Positions 1 to 5,958 of a stretch of 7,117 bases of DNA are shown here, one piece after another. A model generated the notes under the pieces. That model had not been told where the DNA came from. It saw only the letters and a program-made list of their open reading frames with translations, and did no database searches. Position 1 is the stretch's first letter, and every line of letters begins with the position of its first letter. Where the stretch lies: positions 1-7,117 of the forward strand of contig QIGP01000142.1 of assembly GCA_003228965.1 (NCBI GenBank), read 5' to 3'. Source of the stretch: Gammaproteobacteria bacterium (GTDB lineage Bacteria > Pseudomonadota > Gammaproteobacteria > Steroidobacterales > SZUA-146). The position numbers and the translations under genes are program-made.

Positions 1-1265
1 AATGCTTCTTTGAGTAACTCTGGCCGATTGCCATTCGCGTTTTGCTCGGCCCAGTGGGCCAGGGCCAACGTCCAGTCGTGGTCGCCGCGGCCGCTAACAA
101 GACCACCGCCTAGCTCTGCCGGAACATCCTGTTCACGAATTTCCCGGCCCGGTGCCAAAGCGGTGAGACGGCGACAAGCGTTAATTAGCTGGCGAACGTT
201 TCCAGGCCAGCGAAAGTTGGCCAGAAGTATGCGAGCACGCTTGCTCAGTTGCTTGGGCTCAACGCCCAATTCCGTGGCGGCTACGTGCAGGTAGTGATCC
301 AGCAATACTTCAATATCCTGGCGTCGTTCACGTAATGGTGGCGACTGTATCTGAATGACATTCAAGCGGTGGTAAAGGTCTTCGCGAAACTCTTCGTTGG
401 CTACTTTCTGTTCAAGGTTTTTGTGGGTTGCAGCTATAACACGCACGTCGACCTTAACCGACAGCTGCCCTCCTACCCTGTAAAACTCGCCCTCGGCTAA
501 CACCCTCAGCAATCGCGTTTGCAGCGACGCAGGCATGTCACCAATTTCGTCAAGAAACAGCGTACCTTTATCTGCTTGTTCAAACCGGCCAATGCGCTGA
601 CGGTCGGCGCCTGTAAACGAACCGCGCTCGTGCCCGAACAACTCTGACTCCAGTAACTCCGCTGGTATAGCCGATGTATTTAAAGCAATAAACGCTTCGT
701 TTTTTCTCGGGCTGTGCTGGTGCAATGCCTGGGCAATCAGTTCTTTACCGGTACCGGATTCACCGGTAACCAAAACGTTCATGGACGAACTGCTCAAACG
801 TCCGATGGCTCTAAACACTTCCTGCATGGCAGGTGCCTGTCCGATGAAGCCTGGAAATAATATAGGCTTTGCATCTTTAGAGCTCGACCCACCCTGGCTT
901 GCCGCTCGTCGAACCAGACGCACCGCTTCGTCCACGTCGAACGGTTTGGGTAAATATTCAAACGCCCCCGACTGGTAAGCACCAACCGCACTTTCAAGGT
1001 CGGAGTGCGCGGTGATGACAATTACCGGTAAGTCGGGCACGTCGTTTTTTAGCTGAGCCACCAAATCAAGACCACTAATTCCGGGCATGCGAATGTCGGC
1101 AATAACAACATCGGGTTGGTTCGTGGTTAAGGCGTCAAGCAATGGCTGAGCGTGGTCGAAACTCGACGAGTTTATGCCCGCCTCACGCAGTGATTTTTCC
1201 AGCACCCACCGAATAGATGGGTCGTCGTCAACAAGCCAGACAGTGATGTCCGAGTCTTGAGTCAT
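1..1265 (-). CDS. ntrC (glnG): NtrC (NR-I), sigma-54 nitrogen response regulator, C-terminus cut by window edge
   Basis: Response regulator and enhancer-binding ATPase that activates sigma-54 promoters such as glnA when phosphorylated by NtrB. I translated 421 codons with no stop. A receiver domain (about residues 7-120) has acidic residues D13-D15, phospho-acceptor D57 (in ADIRMPG), T85 and K107. The AAA+ domain (about 139-370) has Walker A GESGTGKE at 168-175, the sigma-54 contact loop GSFTGA at 215-220 (the first variable position is Ser where enteric NtrC has Ala), Walker B TLFLDE at 235-240, and arginine-finger candidates R294 and R300. Enteric NtrC is about 469 residues, so some 48 residues, the Fis-like helix-turn-helix, should lie beyond position 1. 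The start ATG (1265-1263) shares one base with the glnL stop (TAATG), which suggests translational coupling. Family assignment is near certain; DNA binding by this protein can only be inferred. Confidence 0.97.
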   Translation of the reverse strand, partial: MTQDSDITVWLVDDDPSIRWVLEKSLREAGINSSSFDHAQPLLDALTTNQPDVVIADIRMPGISGLDLVAQLKNDVPDLPVIVITAHSDLESAVGAYQSGAFEYLPKPFDVDEAVRLVRRAASQGGSSSKDAKPILFPGFIGQAPAMQEVFRAIGRLSSSSMNVLVTGESGTGKELIAQALHQHSPRKNEAFIALNTSAIPAELLESELFGHERGSFTGADRQRIGRFEQADKGTLFLDEIGDMPASLQTRLLRVLAEGEFYRVGGQLSVKVDVRVIAATHKNLEQKVANEEFREDLYHRLNVIQIQSPPLRERRQDIEVLLDHYLHVAATELGVEPKQLSKRARILLANFRWPGNVRQLINACRRLTALAPGREIREQDVPAELGGGLVSGRGDHDWTLALAHWAEQNANGNRPELLKEA

Positions 1266-2353
1266 TATTTGTCTTCCCTGATTAATGGCAGGTACAGGCT
1301 GAATACGGTTGGCGTGCCAGGCTGTAACTTGATCAAGCCGTTATGCCTGTGTGCGAGGTCAAGGGCCAAAGCAAGTCCCAAACCTACACCGTCGGTACGT
1401 CCGGTAACCAACGGATAAAATATTTGTTCGCGAAGTTCGCAAGGAACGCCGCTTCCACTGTCCTGGATATCTATGCGTGCCACAAGGGCGTGACGTTTCT
1501 CACCAATGGTAAAGCCAGGTTCAACACGTGAACGAAACACAATGTGGCCCGAGTGCCCAATGGCTTGTAGCGCGTTGCGTGCAAGATTCAACACTGTCTG
1601 CGTAATTTGGTCTTCGTCAATCAGAATGTCGGGAAGACTTGGGTCGTAGTCGCGTTCGATTTTTACGTGTTCGCTCGCCTCACTGCTTACAAGCGTGTAA
1701 ACGCGGTTGAGCACGCGGTGCAAGTTGGTTGGTTTACGATGTGTGGGCTTGTTTGGGCCGAGCATTGCGTCCACCAGGTGAACCAGTCGATCGGCTTCGT
1801 GAATAATGACGTCGGTGTATTCTTGCAAATCAGGTGTTGGCAAACGACGTGCAAGCAATTGTGCTGCACCCCGTAGTCCACCGAGCGGATTTTTGATTTC
1901 GTGAGCAAGCTGTTTGGTGATGGTACGGCTTACCAAGTTTTGCGACTTAAGCTCGTTGTCGCGTTCAATGCTCAACCGATTGGCGACGTCGCGAAGTTCC
2001 AGCACAATGCAATTGTCGTCAAACGGGATAGCGGTAACATCTACGTCCAGGCGATGTTCCGGATCGCCAAGTGGAACAAGCTCCAGTTCGCGAATTTCCA
2101 TTGACCCGGACATTTCCAGTGTGCGACTAACCAGCGTTATAATGCTGTCGCCTCCTCCTCCGTTAAACAGGTCGTGAAACTTCAAGCCAACAACGCGATT
2201 GCGAGTCGTACCGCTTAGCGCCTCCGCGGCCTGATTCATGAAGAGCATGTTTAGCTCAGCGTCGAGCACAATTACGCTTACGTTCAATGCGTCCAGCAAG
2301 GCCATGCCCTCCCCGCTAAAACGCGAGCGCACGCCGTTTAAGTTAACGGCCAT
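1265..2353 (-). CDS. glnL (ntrB): NtrB (NR-II), nitrogen sensor histidine kinase/phosphatase
   Basis: Cytoplasmic bifunctional kinase/phosphatase for NtrC; in the family PII (GlnB) switches it to phosphatase when nitrogen is plentiful. The protein is 362 residues. A PAS-like sensor region covers about residues 15-125. The dimerisation and phosphoacceptor segment has the H-box HEIKNPLGG with H151. The HATPase domain has an N-box around N256-N260, the G1 box DSGSGVP at 298-304 and the G2 box GVGLGL at 322-327. No membrane segment is visible, as expected for NtrB. ATG 2353 is the first in-frame start after an in-frame TAA only two codons upstream. No convincing Shine-Dalgarno precedes it. Met17 is an alternative start, but its GGGGAGG lies too close to the codon. 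The 144-bp gap to the upstream DUF4124 gene holds only a weak hairpin (2481-2495) and no promoter I would defend. The gene overlaps ntrC by one base. Confidence 0.96.
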   Translation of the reverse strand: MAVNLNGVRSRFSGEGMALLDALNVSVIVLDAELNMLFMNQAAEALSGTTRNRVVGLKFHDLFNGGGGDSIITLVSRTLEMSGSMEIRELELVPLGDPEHRLDVDVTAIPFDDNCIVLELRDVANRLSIERDNELKSQNLVSRTITKQLAHEIKNPLGGLRGAAQLLARRLPTPDLQEYTDVIIHEADRLVHLVDAMLGPNKPTHRKPTNLHRVLNRVYTLVSSEASEHVKIERDYDPSLPDILIDEDQITQTVLNLARNALQAIGHSGHIVFRSRVEPGFTIGEKRHALVARIDIQDSGSGVPCELREQIFYPLVTGRTDGVGLGLALALDLAHRHNGLIKLQPGTPTVFSLYLPLIREDK

Positions 2354-2480
2354 CGGTTAGACGACTTGATTTATAGCTGAAGAATGTAGCGAAGGCAGGC
2401 CTAACTTGAACGTACGCCGCGGTTGGATTTGCGACGAGCGAACGTAACCACCTCGAACAATGCTCGGTGCTTATCTTAAA

Positions 2481-2495
2481 ACTCTCGTTTAGAGT
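2481..2495 (-). terminator. Weak hairpin after the DUF4124 gene, possible partial terminator
   Basis: Just after the TAA of the DUF4124 gene the minus-strand transcript can form ACTCT/AGAGT arms (5 bp) around a 5-nt loop, followed by TTTT. The stem is short and AU-rich and the T-run is only four, so at most I expect leaky termination before glnL. It may be chance. Confidence 0.2.
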
Positions 2496-2497
2496 GT

Positions 2498-3049
2498 TTA
2501 GCTGCCGGTAGACTGCTGCACGAAGAACGTTACAGACTCTCCGTTGAAGACCGTATTGCCTTCCTGATCTTTGACCGCGGCTCGCACCGTGTGCTGTCCA
2601 CGATACACATTGTCGATGGTTATTGACGTAGAGGCTACTGCTTCGTTGTTGACCTGGCGTCCGTCGTAAAACAACACCACACCGTGCCCGACTTGTAGAG
2701 CGGGTTTGATTTGTACTTGTACGACAAGCGTCCCGCCCAGGTTCCAAAGTGTTTCGTCCGGTGACGGAGAACGTACGATCACATCGGTGTATGGAATGGG
2801 TAGACCCAATTCGCCGGGTTCGGCACCCGGTGTTTCGCCACCCGAAGATCCCGACGCGTTGTTGGGCGCTACAGAACGACGACTGCGAATGACGTTGGTC
2901 GGCTTGAGAACTATCTTCTGTGCTCCCTCTTGGGGCGTATCGGAATAGTGCACGGTACCTGACGCATCTACCCAGCGGTACAGTTCTGCCCCGGCGGGAA
3001 TTGCAGCGACGGCCAGGGCGCTTGTTATCAGCCAATGTTTTAAGATCAT
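2498..3049 (-). CDS. DUF4124 domain-containing predicted secreted protein
   Basis: Function unknown. The protein is 183 residues from ATG 3049. Residues 1-21 form a signal peptide: MILK, a hydrophobic stretch, then an AGA cleavage site before ELYRW. Residues 22-55 match the DUF4124 pattern (YRWVDASGTVHYSDTP). Residues about 60-85 are a Ser/Gly/Glu/Pro-rich linker. Residues about 88-178 look like an all-beta, Ig-like domain, with alternating hydrophobics, YDGRQV at 128-133 and a final TFFVQQ strand. It is therefore probably periplasmic or envelope-associated. The frame can be extended upstream to a TTG at 3112, but that puts 21 polar residues before the signal peptide, so I chose the ATG; its Shine-Dalgarno (GTGGA) is weak. 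From memory, DUF4124 genes sit between glnA and ntrB in other gammaproteobacteria such as Pseudomonas, so the placement is probably conserved. I would not infer a nitrogen-related activity from position alone. Confidence 0.85.
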   Translation of the reverse strand: MILKHWLITSALAVAAIPAGAELYRWVDASGTVHYSDTPQEGAQKIVLKPTNVIRSRRSVAPNNASGSSGGETPGAEPGELGLPIPYTDVIVRSPSPDETLWNLGGTLVVQVQIKPALQVGHGVVLFYDGRQVNNEAVASTSITIDNVYRGQHTVRAAVKDQEGNTVFNGESVTFFVQQSTGS

Positions 3050-3105
3050 AGTCCACAGAGAATAGCCTGACTTACCGTTTTGACCAACGAAATAGGGGTA
3101 TTTGT

Positions 3106-3134
3106 TCCACAAAAGCTAGGTGAACTTTTGTGGA
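3106..3134 (-). other. Second hairpin in the glnA-DUF4124 spacer
   Basis: TCCACAAAAG at 3106-3115 and CTTTTGTGGA at 3125-3134 are perfect 10-bp inverted arms around a 9-nt loop. The hairpin starts 7 nt after the GC-rich hairpin at 3142-3186 on the minus-strand transcript. No U-run follows (ACAAAUACC), so it is not a classical intrinsic terminator. It could stabilise the 3' end of glnA mRNA, act in Rho-dependent attenuation, or bind a protein. Confidence 0.5.
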
Positions 3135-3141
3135 TTAAGCC

Positions 3142-3186
3142 CGTGAGCGGGCAGGGCAGGTGCCATACCCGACTTGCCCGCTCACG
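3142..3186 (-). terminator. GC-rich 12-bp hairpin just after glnA, possible attenuator or mRNA-stabilising stem
   Basis: CGTGAGCGGGCA at 3142-3153 and TGCCCGCTCACG at 3175-3186 are perfect 12-bp arms with a 21-nt loop that can itself pair GGG with CCC. It starts 24 bases past the glnA TAA. On the minus-strand transcript it is followed by GGCUUAAUCC rather than a U-tract, so intrinsic termination is unproven. In enteric bacteria termination after glnA keeps glutamine synthetase far above NtrBC (family knowledge); a partial block or RNA-processing site here would do the same. Confidence 0.5.
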
Positions 3187-3210
3187 TGCGGAGCCTATAA
3201 GAGCTTGATC

Positions 3211-4620
3211 TTAAAGACTATAGTACAGATCGAACTCAGCAGGATGTGTCGCTAAACGCAGTCTGGCCACATCTTCGTTTTTCAATTCGATGTAAGCATC
3301 AATCAGGTCGTCGCTAAATACGCCACCGACTTTCAGGAAGTCACGATCGCTGTCCAAAGACGCTAGCGCTTCGTCCAGTGAGAACGCCACTTCTGGAATC
3401 AACTTCTCTTCTTCCGGAGGCAAGTCGTACAAATCTTTATCAGAGGGTTCGCCTGGGTGAATCTTGTTTTGAATGCCATCGAGACCAGCCATTAACAATG
3501 CCGCAAAGGCCAGGTACGGGTTAGCCGTTGAGTCCGGGAAGCGTACTTCGACACGAGCCCCTTTCGGGTTAGCCACGTAAGGAATACGAATAGACGCAGA
3601 GCGGTTACGTGCCGAGTAGGCAAGCTTTACTGGCGCTTCAAATCCTGGAACCAGACGTCGATAGCTGTTCACACTTGCGTTGGTAAACGCATTCAGTGCT
3701 TTGGCATGTTTGATGATGCCGCCAACGTAATATAGAGCTGTGTCTGACAAACCGCCGTAGCCGTCGCCCGTAAAGAGGTTCTTGCCGTTTTTCTTAAGCG
3801 ATTGGTGAACGTGCATACCGCTACCGTTGTCGCCAACCAGTGGTTTAGGCATAAATGTAGCGGTTTTACCGTATACAGATGCAACGTTCATTACGACGTA
3901 CTTTAGAATTTGAACTTCGTCGGCTTTACGCACAAGGCTGTTGAATGCAACACCAATTTCGCATTGACCGGCAGTAGCAACTTCGTGGTGATGTACTTCT
4001 GTTGGACACCCCATGTCATCTAGTGCCAGACACATAGCAGAACGAAGGTCGTGCAGTGTGTCGACCGGAGGCACAGGGAAGTAACCGCCCTTCACGCCTG
4101 GTCGATGTCCGCTGTTGCCTTCCGGGTATTCTTTCGAGCTGTTCCAGGCGGCTTCGATTGAGTCGATGGCAAAAAACGACCGACCCATTTCGTCGCCGTA
4201 GCGCACGTCGTCAAATATAAAGAACTCGTTTTCAGGTCCGAAGAACGCTTCGTCGGCGATTCCGGTTGACGCAAGATAGGCCTCAGCACGTTTCGCAAGT
4301 GAACGAGGATCGCGTCCATAGCCCTGACCGTCGGATGGCTCTAGCACGTCGCAATGTATGTTCAGAGTAGGCTCTTCCGCGAAAACATCGAGTACCGCGG
4401 TTGACTGGTCGGGCATCAGCACCATGTCAGACTCGTTAATGCCTTTCCAGCCGGCAATTGAAGATCCGTCGAACATTTTACCTTCAGAAAGAAAGTCTTC
4501 GTCGATTTGGTGATGTGGAACCGTTACATGCTGTTCTTTGCCAATCGTGTCGGTAAAGCGTAAATCAATGAACTTGATTTCCTTCTCTTTAATGAGAGCT
4601 AACACATCCTTCGATGCCAT
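3211..4620 (-). CDS. glnA: Glutamine synthetase, class I (GSI-beta), adenylylatable
   Basis: Joins ammonia to glutamate using ATP to make glutamine; a cytoplasmic dodecamer in this family. The protein has 469 residues, the same length as the E. coli enzyme. Visible signatures are MFDGSS at 49-54 and the GWKGINESD segment to 65; GPENEFF at 128-134, carrying metal-ligand glutamates E130 and E132; [10 protein letters not shown] at 210-219; the ATP-binding glycine loop GDNGSGMH at 263-270; [10 protein letters not shown] at 338-347; and the adenylylation motif DLYDLPPEE with Tyr398, so control by GlnE is expected. The start is ATG 4620, set by GGAGG five bases upstream and by the family length. 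The frame runs on to a TTG at 4677, but that would add 19 atypical residues. Expression is predicted from the sigma-54 promoter at 4704-4719 plus upstream NtrC sites, with a possible sigma-70 promoter farther out. It is the first gene of the glnA-DUF4124-glnL-ntrC set. Confidence 0.98.
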   Translation of the reverse strand: MASKDVLALIKEKEIKFIDLRFTDTIGKEQHVTVPHHQIDEDFLSEGKMFDGSSIAGWKGINESDMVLMPDQSTAVLDVFAEEPTLNIHCDVLEPSDGQGYGRDPRSLAKRAEAYLASTGIADEAFFGPENEFFIFDDVRYGDEMGRSFFAIDSIEAAWNSSKEYPEGNSGHRPGVKGGYFPVPPVDTLHDLRSAMCLALDDMGCPTEVHHHEVATAGQCEIGVAFNSLVRKADEVQILKYVVMNVASVYGKTATFMPKPLVGDNGSGMHVHQSLKKNGKNLFTGDGYGGLSDTALYYVGGIIKHAKALNAFTNASVNSYRRLVPGFEAPVKLAYSARNRSASIRIPYVANPKGARVEVRFPDSTANPYLAFAALLMAGLDGIQNKIHPGEPSDKDLYDLPPEEEKLIPEVAFSLDEALASLDSDRDFLKVGGVFSDDLIDAYIELKNEDVARLRLATHPAEFDLYYSL

Positions 4621-4625
4621 GATGT

Positions 4626-4630
4626 CCTCC
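4626..4630 (-). promoter_or_regulatory. Ribosome binding site of glnA
   Basis: GGAGG on the minus strand, five bases before ATG 4620. It is the strongest Shine-Dalgarno in the window and settles the glnA start against the upstream TTG at 4677. Confidence 0.9.
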
Positions 4631-4703
4631 GGATTAATACATGATCTGAATTGGGGCGCGCAGACCGCCTGCGCCAAACAAAGCTATACGATTGCACTCA
4701 CAT

Positions 4704-4719
4704 TGCATAAACTATGCCA
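4704..4719 (-). promoter_or_regulatory. Sigma-54 (-24/-12) promoter of glnA, glnAp2-like
   Basis: The minus strand reads TGGCATAGTTTATGCA, compared with the family consensus TGGCACG-N4-TTGCA. The invariant GG (4718-4717) and GC (4706-4705) are separated by exactly 10 bases. Nine of the twelve specified positions match. Counting GC as -13/-12 puts the start at A4693, giving a 73-nt leader before the glnA ATG, which is the leader length I recall for E. coli glnAp2. NtrC-like dyads lie at the expected distance upstream. Confidence 0.87.
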
Positions 4720-4736
4720 ACTAAAGAGCCCTTTAG

Positions 4737-4749
4737 AATCAGGCTTTTG
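4737..4749 (+). promoter_or_regulatory. Possible IHF site between enhancer and sigma-54 promoter
   Basis: AATCAGGCTTTTG matches WATCAA-N4-TTR at 8 of 9 specified positions (G for the last A). It is centred near -50 from the predicted sigma-54 start, between promoter and NtrC sites, where IHF bends DNA at many sigma-54 promoters. A match this degenerate can occur by chance, and E. coli glnA does not depend on IHF. Confidence 0.3.
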
Positions 4750-4770
4750 GTGGCTACAACAAACATTAAC

Positions 4771-4785
4771 GCACCAATATAGTGC
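4771..4785. promoter_or_regulatory. NtrC binding site, promoter-proximal (strong match)
   Basis: GCACCAATATAGTGC fits GCACY-N5-RGTGC at all ten specified positions; the flanking A4786 also fits the extended form TGCACY-N5-RGTGCA, while C4770 does not. The centre (4778) lies at about -85 from the predicted sigma-54 start. Confidence 0.82.
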
Positions 4786-4802
4786 AACTAATCGTATTGA
4801 TT

Positions 4803-4817
4803 GCTCTATTGTAGTGC
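4803..4817. promoter_or_regulatory. NtrC binding site, promoter-distal
   Basis: GCTCTATTGTAGTGC fits GCACY-N5-RGTGC at nine of ten specified positions, and T4802 fits the extended consensus. Its centre (4810) is 32 bp, about three helical turns, from the proximal site, so both lie on the same face of the helix. The E. coli glnA enhancer has the same 32-bp spacing. The dyad contains the -10 of the candidate sigma-70 promoter. Confidence 0.7.
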
Positions 4818-4836
4818 GGTCGGCGTGCATGCACAA
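4808..4836 (-). promoter_or_regulatory. Candidate sigma-70 promoter of glnA, glnAp1-like
   Basis: The minus strand reads TTGTGC (4836-4831, 3 of 6 to TTGACA), a 17-base spacer, then TACAAT (4813-4808, 5 of 6 to TATAAT). The start would fall near 4801, about 180 nt before the glnA ATG, close to the position I recall for E. coli glnAp1. The -10 lies inside the distal NtrC dyad, so NtrC should repress it. The -35 is weak, which limits confidence. Confidence 0.45.
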
Positions 4837-4858
4837 GACGCGTCCACATCGGTATACT
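4830..4858 (+). promoter_or_regulatory. Candidate sigma-70 promoter of glyQS
   Basis: TGCACA (4830-4835, 4 of 6), a 17-base spacer, then TATACT (4853-4858, 5 of 6). The start would be near 4865, leaving a leader of about 155 nt. A closer but poorer option is TTGGCA (4969-4974) with TAAGAT (4994-4999), whose 19-base spacer is long. The -35 overlaps the -35 of the opposing glnA sigma-70 candidate. Confidence 0.42.
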
Positions 4859-4910
4859 GCGCGTTCGATGCGGCATTGCGACACGGCAAAAATAGTACCC
4901 CAACACGCCG

Positions 4911-4922
4911 CACATTAATGTG
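4911..4922. repeat. Perfect 12-bp palindrome CACATTAATGTG
   Basis: Continuous 12-base palindrome in the predicted glyQ leader DNA, about 100 bp before the glyQ start. It could be an operator half-set for an unknown dimeric regulator. It overlaps a TGTGA half that resembles a CRP site, but the partner half (ACATG) does not fit. Confidence 0.35.
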
Positions 4923-4932
4923 AAACAGAACA

Positions 4933-4963
4933 TGAATCGGGCTCGCGCGATCGAGCCCATTCA
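4933..4963 (+). other. Strong hairpin in the glyQ leader
   Basis: GGGCTCG (4939-4945) and CGAGCCC (4952-4958) pair around a 6-nt loop. TGAAT (4933-4937) and ATTCA (4959-4963) extend it to 12 bp with one bulged C (4938). No T-run follows, so it is not an intrinsic terminator. It may shape glyQ mRNA stability or attenuation; on the other strand it would lie upstream of the glnA promoters. Confidence 0.5.
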
Positions 4964-5008
4964 GCAGATTGGCAAATGACGAGAGCCTGTTTGTAAGATC
5001 AGGACTAT

Positions 5009-5013
5009 AAGGA
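5009..5013 (+). promoter_or_regulatory. Ribosome binding site of glyQ
   Basis: AAGGA six bases before ATG 5020, a normal spacing that supports this start for the alpha subunit. Confidence 0.75.
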
Positions 5014-5019
5014 CACAAC

Positions 5020-5958
5020 ATGACTACACCGCCTGCCGTTAATCCGGCGCCCGAAACGTTCCAGGAACTGCTGTTAAACCTTCAGTCATTCTGGGCTAAA
5101 CGTGGCTGCGTAATCATGCAACCCTACGATATGGAAGTTGGGGCCGGTACGTTTCACCCCGCTACGTTTCTTCGCAGCATTGGGCCTGAGCCGTGGCGTG
5201 CAGCCTACGTGCAGGGCAGTCGCCGCCCGACCGACGGTCGATATGGTAACAACCCGTTCCGATTGCAGCATTACTTTCAATTCCAGACCGTACTCAAGCC
5301 GGCGCCTCTCGACATTCAGGAGCAGTATCTCGATTCGCTACGCGCCATGGGCGTTGACCCGCTTGTTCACGACATTCGATTTGTAGAAGACAACTGGGAA
5401 TCGCCAACACTCGGGGCCTGGGGCCTTGGTTGGGAAGTGTGGCTTAACGGCATGGAAGTGTCGCAGTTTACTTACTTCCAGCAAGCCGGCGGCATCGATT
5501 GCAAACCCGTCACCGGTGAACTTACTTACGGGCTTGAACGCATAGCTATGTACTTACAAGGTGTCGACAGCGTGTACGACCTTGTCTGGGCCAAACATGA
5601 CGATGGCGACATTTCATACGGCGATGTATATTTGCAGAACGAACAGGAACAGAGCCGCTACAATTTTGAACTAGCCGACGTCGATGCTTTGTTTACCCAG
5701 TTCGATCACTGCGAAAAAGAGTGCGCCAGGCTGGTTAAAGAAAAGCTTCCTTTTCCTGCTTACGAGCAGGTACTGCGAGCGTCACACACGTTTAACCTGT
5801 TAGACGCACGCCAGGCCATATCGGTAACAGAGCGACAGCGCTACATACTGCGTGTTCGCACGCTGGCCCGCACCGTTGCCGAAACCTATCTTGCCAGCCG
5901 TGAAGCGCTTGGTTTTCCTCTTATTAAAACTCCGGCAGGTAACGGCACCAATGGCTAA
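5020..5958 (+). CDS. glyQ: Glycyl-tRNA synthetase alpha subunit
   Basis: Catalytic class II core of the bacterial alpha2-beta2 glycyl-tRNA synthetase, which activates glycine with ATP and charges tRNA-Gly together with GlyS. It has 312 residues (E. coli GlyQ is about 303); the extra length is in variable ends, a Pro/Ala-rich start and a Thr/Gly/Asn-rich tail. Recognisable blocks are [18 protein letters not shown] at 33-50, the Arg-bearing motif-2 region from N78 through [10 protein letters not shown] at 80-89, [20 protein letters not shown] at 122-141, and motif 3 [13 protein letters not shown] at 169-181. AAGGA precedes the ATG and no alternative start looks better. The gene diverges from glnA across a 399-bp spacer. 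Its stop overlaps the glyS start by 8 bases (ATGGCTAA), which suggests coupled translation of the two subunits at similar levels. Confidence 0.98.
   Translation: MTTPPAVNPAPETFQELLLNLQSFWAKRGCVIMQPYDMEVGAGTFHPATFLRSIGPEPWRAAYVQGSRRPTDGRYGNNPFRLQHYFQFQTVLKPAPLDIQEQYLDSLRAMGVDPLVHDIRFVEDNWESPTLGAWGLGWEVWLNGMEVSQFTYFQQAGGIDCKPVTGELTYGLERIAMYLQGVDSVYDLVWAKHDDGDISYGDVYLQNEQEQSRYNFELADVDALFTQFDHCEKECARLVKEKLPFPAYEQVLRASHTFNLLDARQAISVTERQRYILRVRTLARTVAETYLASREALGFPLIKTPAGNGTNG

Noticed and set aside
1343..2177. Plus-strand open frames of 62-89 codons opposite glnL
   Set aside because: They are antisense to a clear histidine kinase gene, lack ribosome binding sites and show no domain-like pattern.
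2303..2305. Met17 as the glnL start
   Set aside because: Its GGGGAGG is only about two to three bases from the codon and the first ATG gives a plausible NtrB N-terminus; kept only as an alternative.
3050..3112. Longer DUF4124 frame from TTG 3112
   Set aside because: It would bury the signal peptide behind 21 polar residues and starts inside the hairpin at 3106-3134.
4621..4677. Longer glnA reading frame from TTG 4677
   Set aside because: GGAGG lies five bases before ATG 4620 and the 469-residue product has the family length; the extra 19 residues do not resemble glutamine synthetase.
4850..4890. GTTCGAT resembling a tRNA T-loop in the divergent spacer
   Set aside because: No flanking 5-bp T-stem, acceptor stem or anticodon arm can be formed.
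4919..4935. CRP site (TGTGA half) upstream of glyQ
   Set aside because: The partner half after six bases reads ACATG, not TCACA.
5006..5011. TATAAG as a -10 box for glyQ
   Set aside because: It overlaps the ribosome binding site, so a transcript starting from it would lack a usable leader.
4865..5019. Glycine riboswitch or T-box in front of glyQ
   Set aside because: I cannot find the conserved cores of either class, and T-boxes are not expected in gammaproteobacteria.
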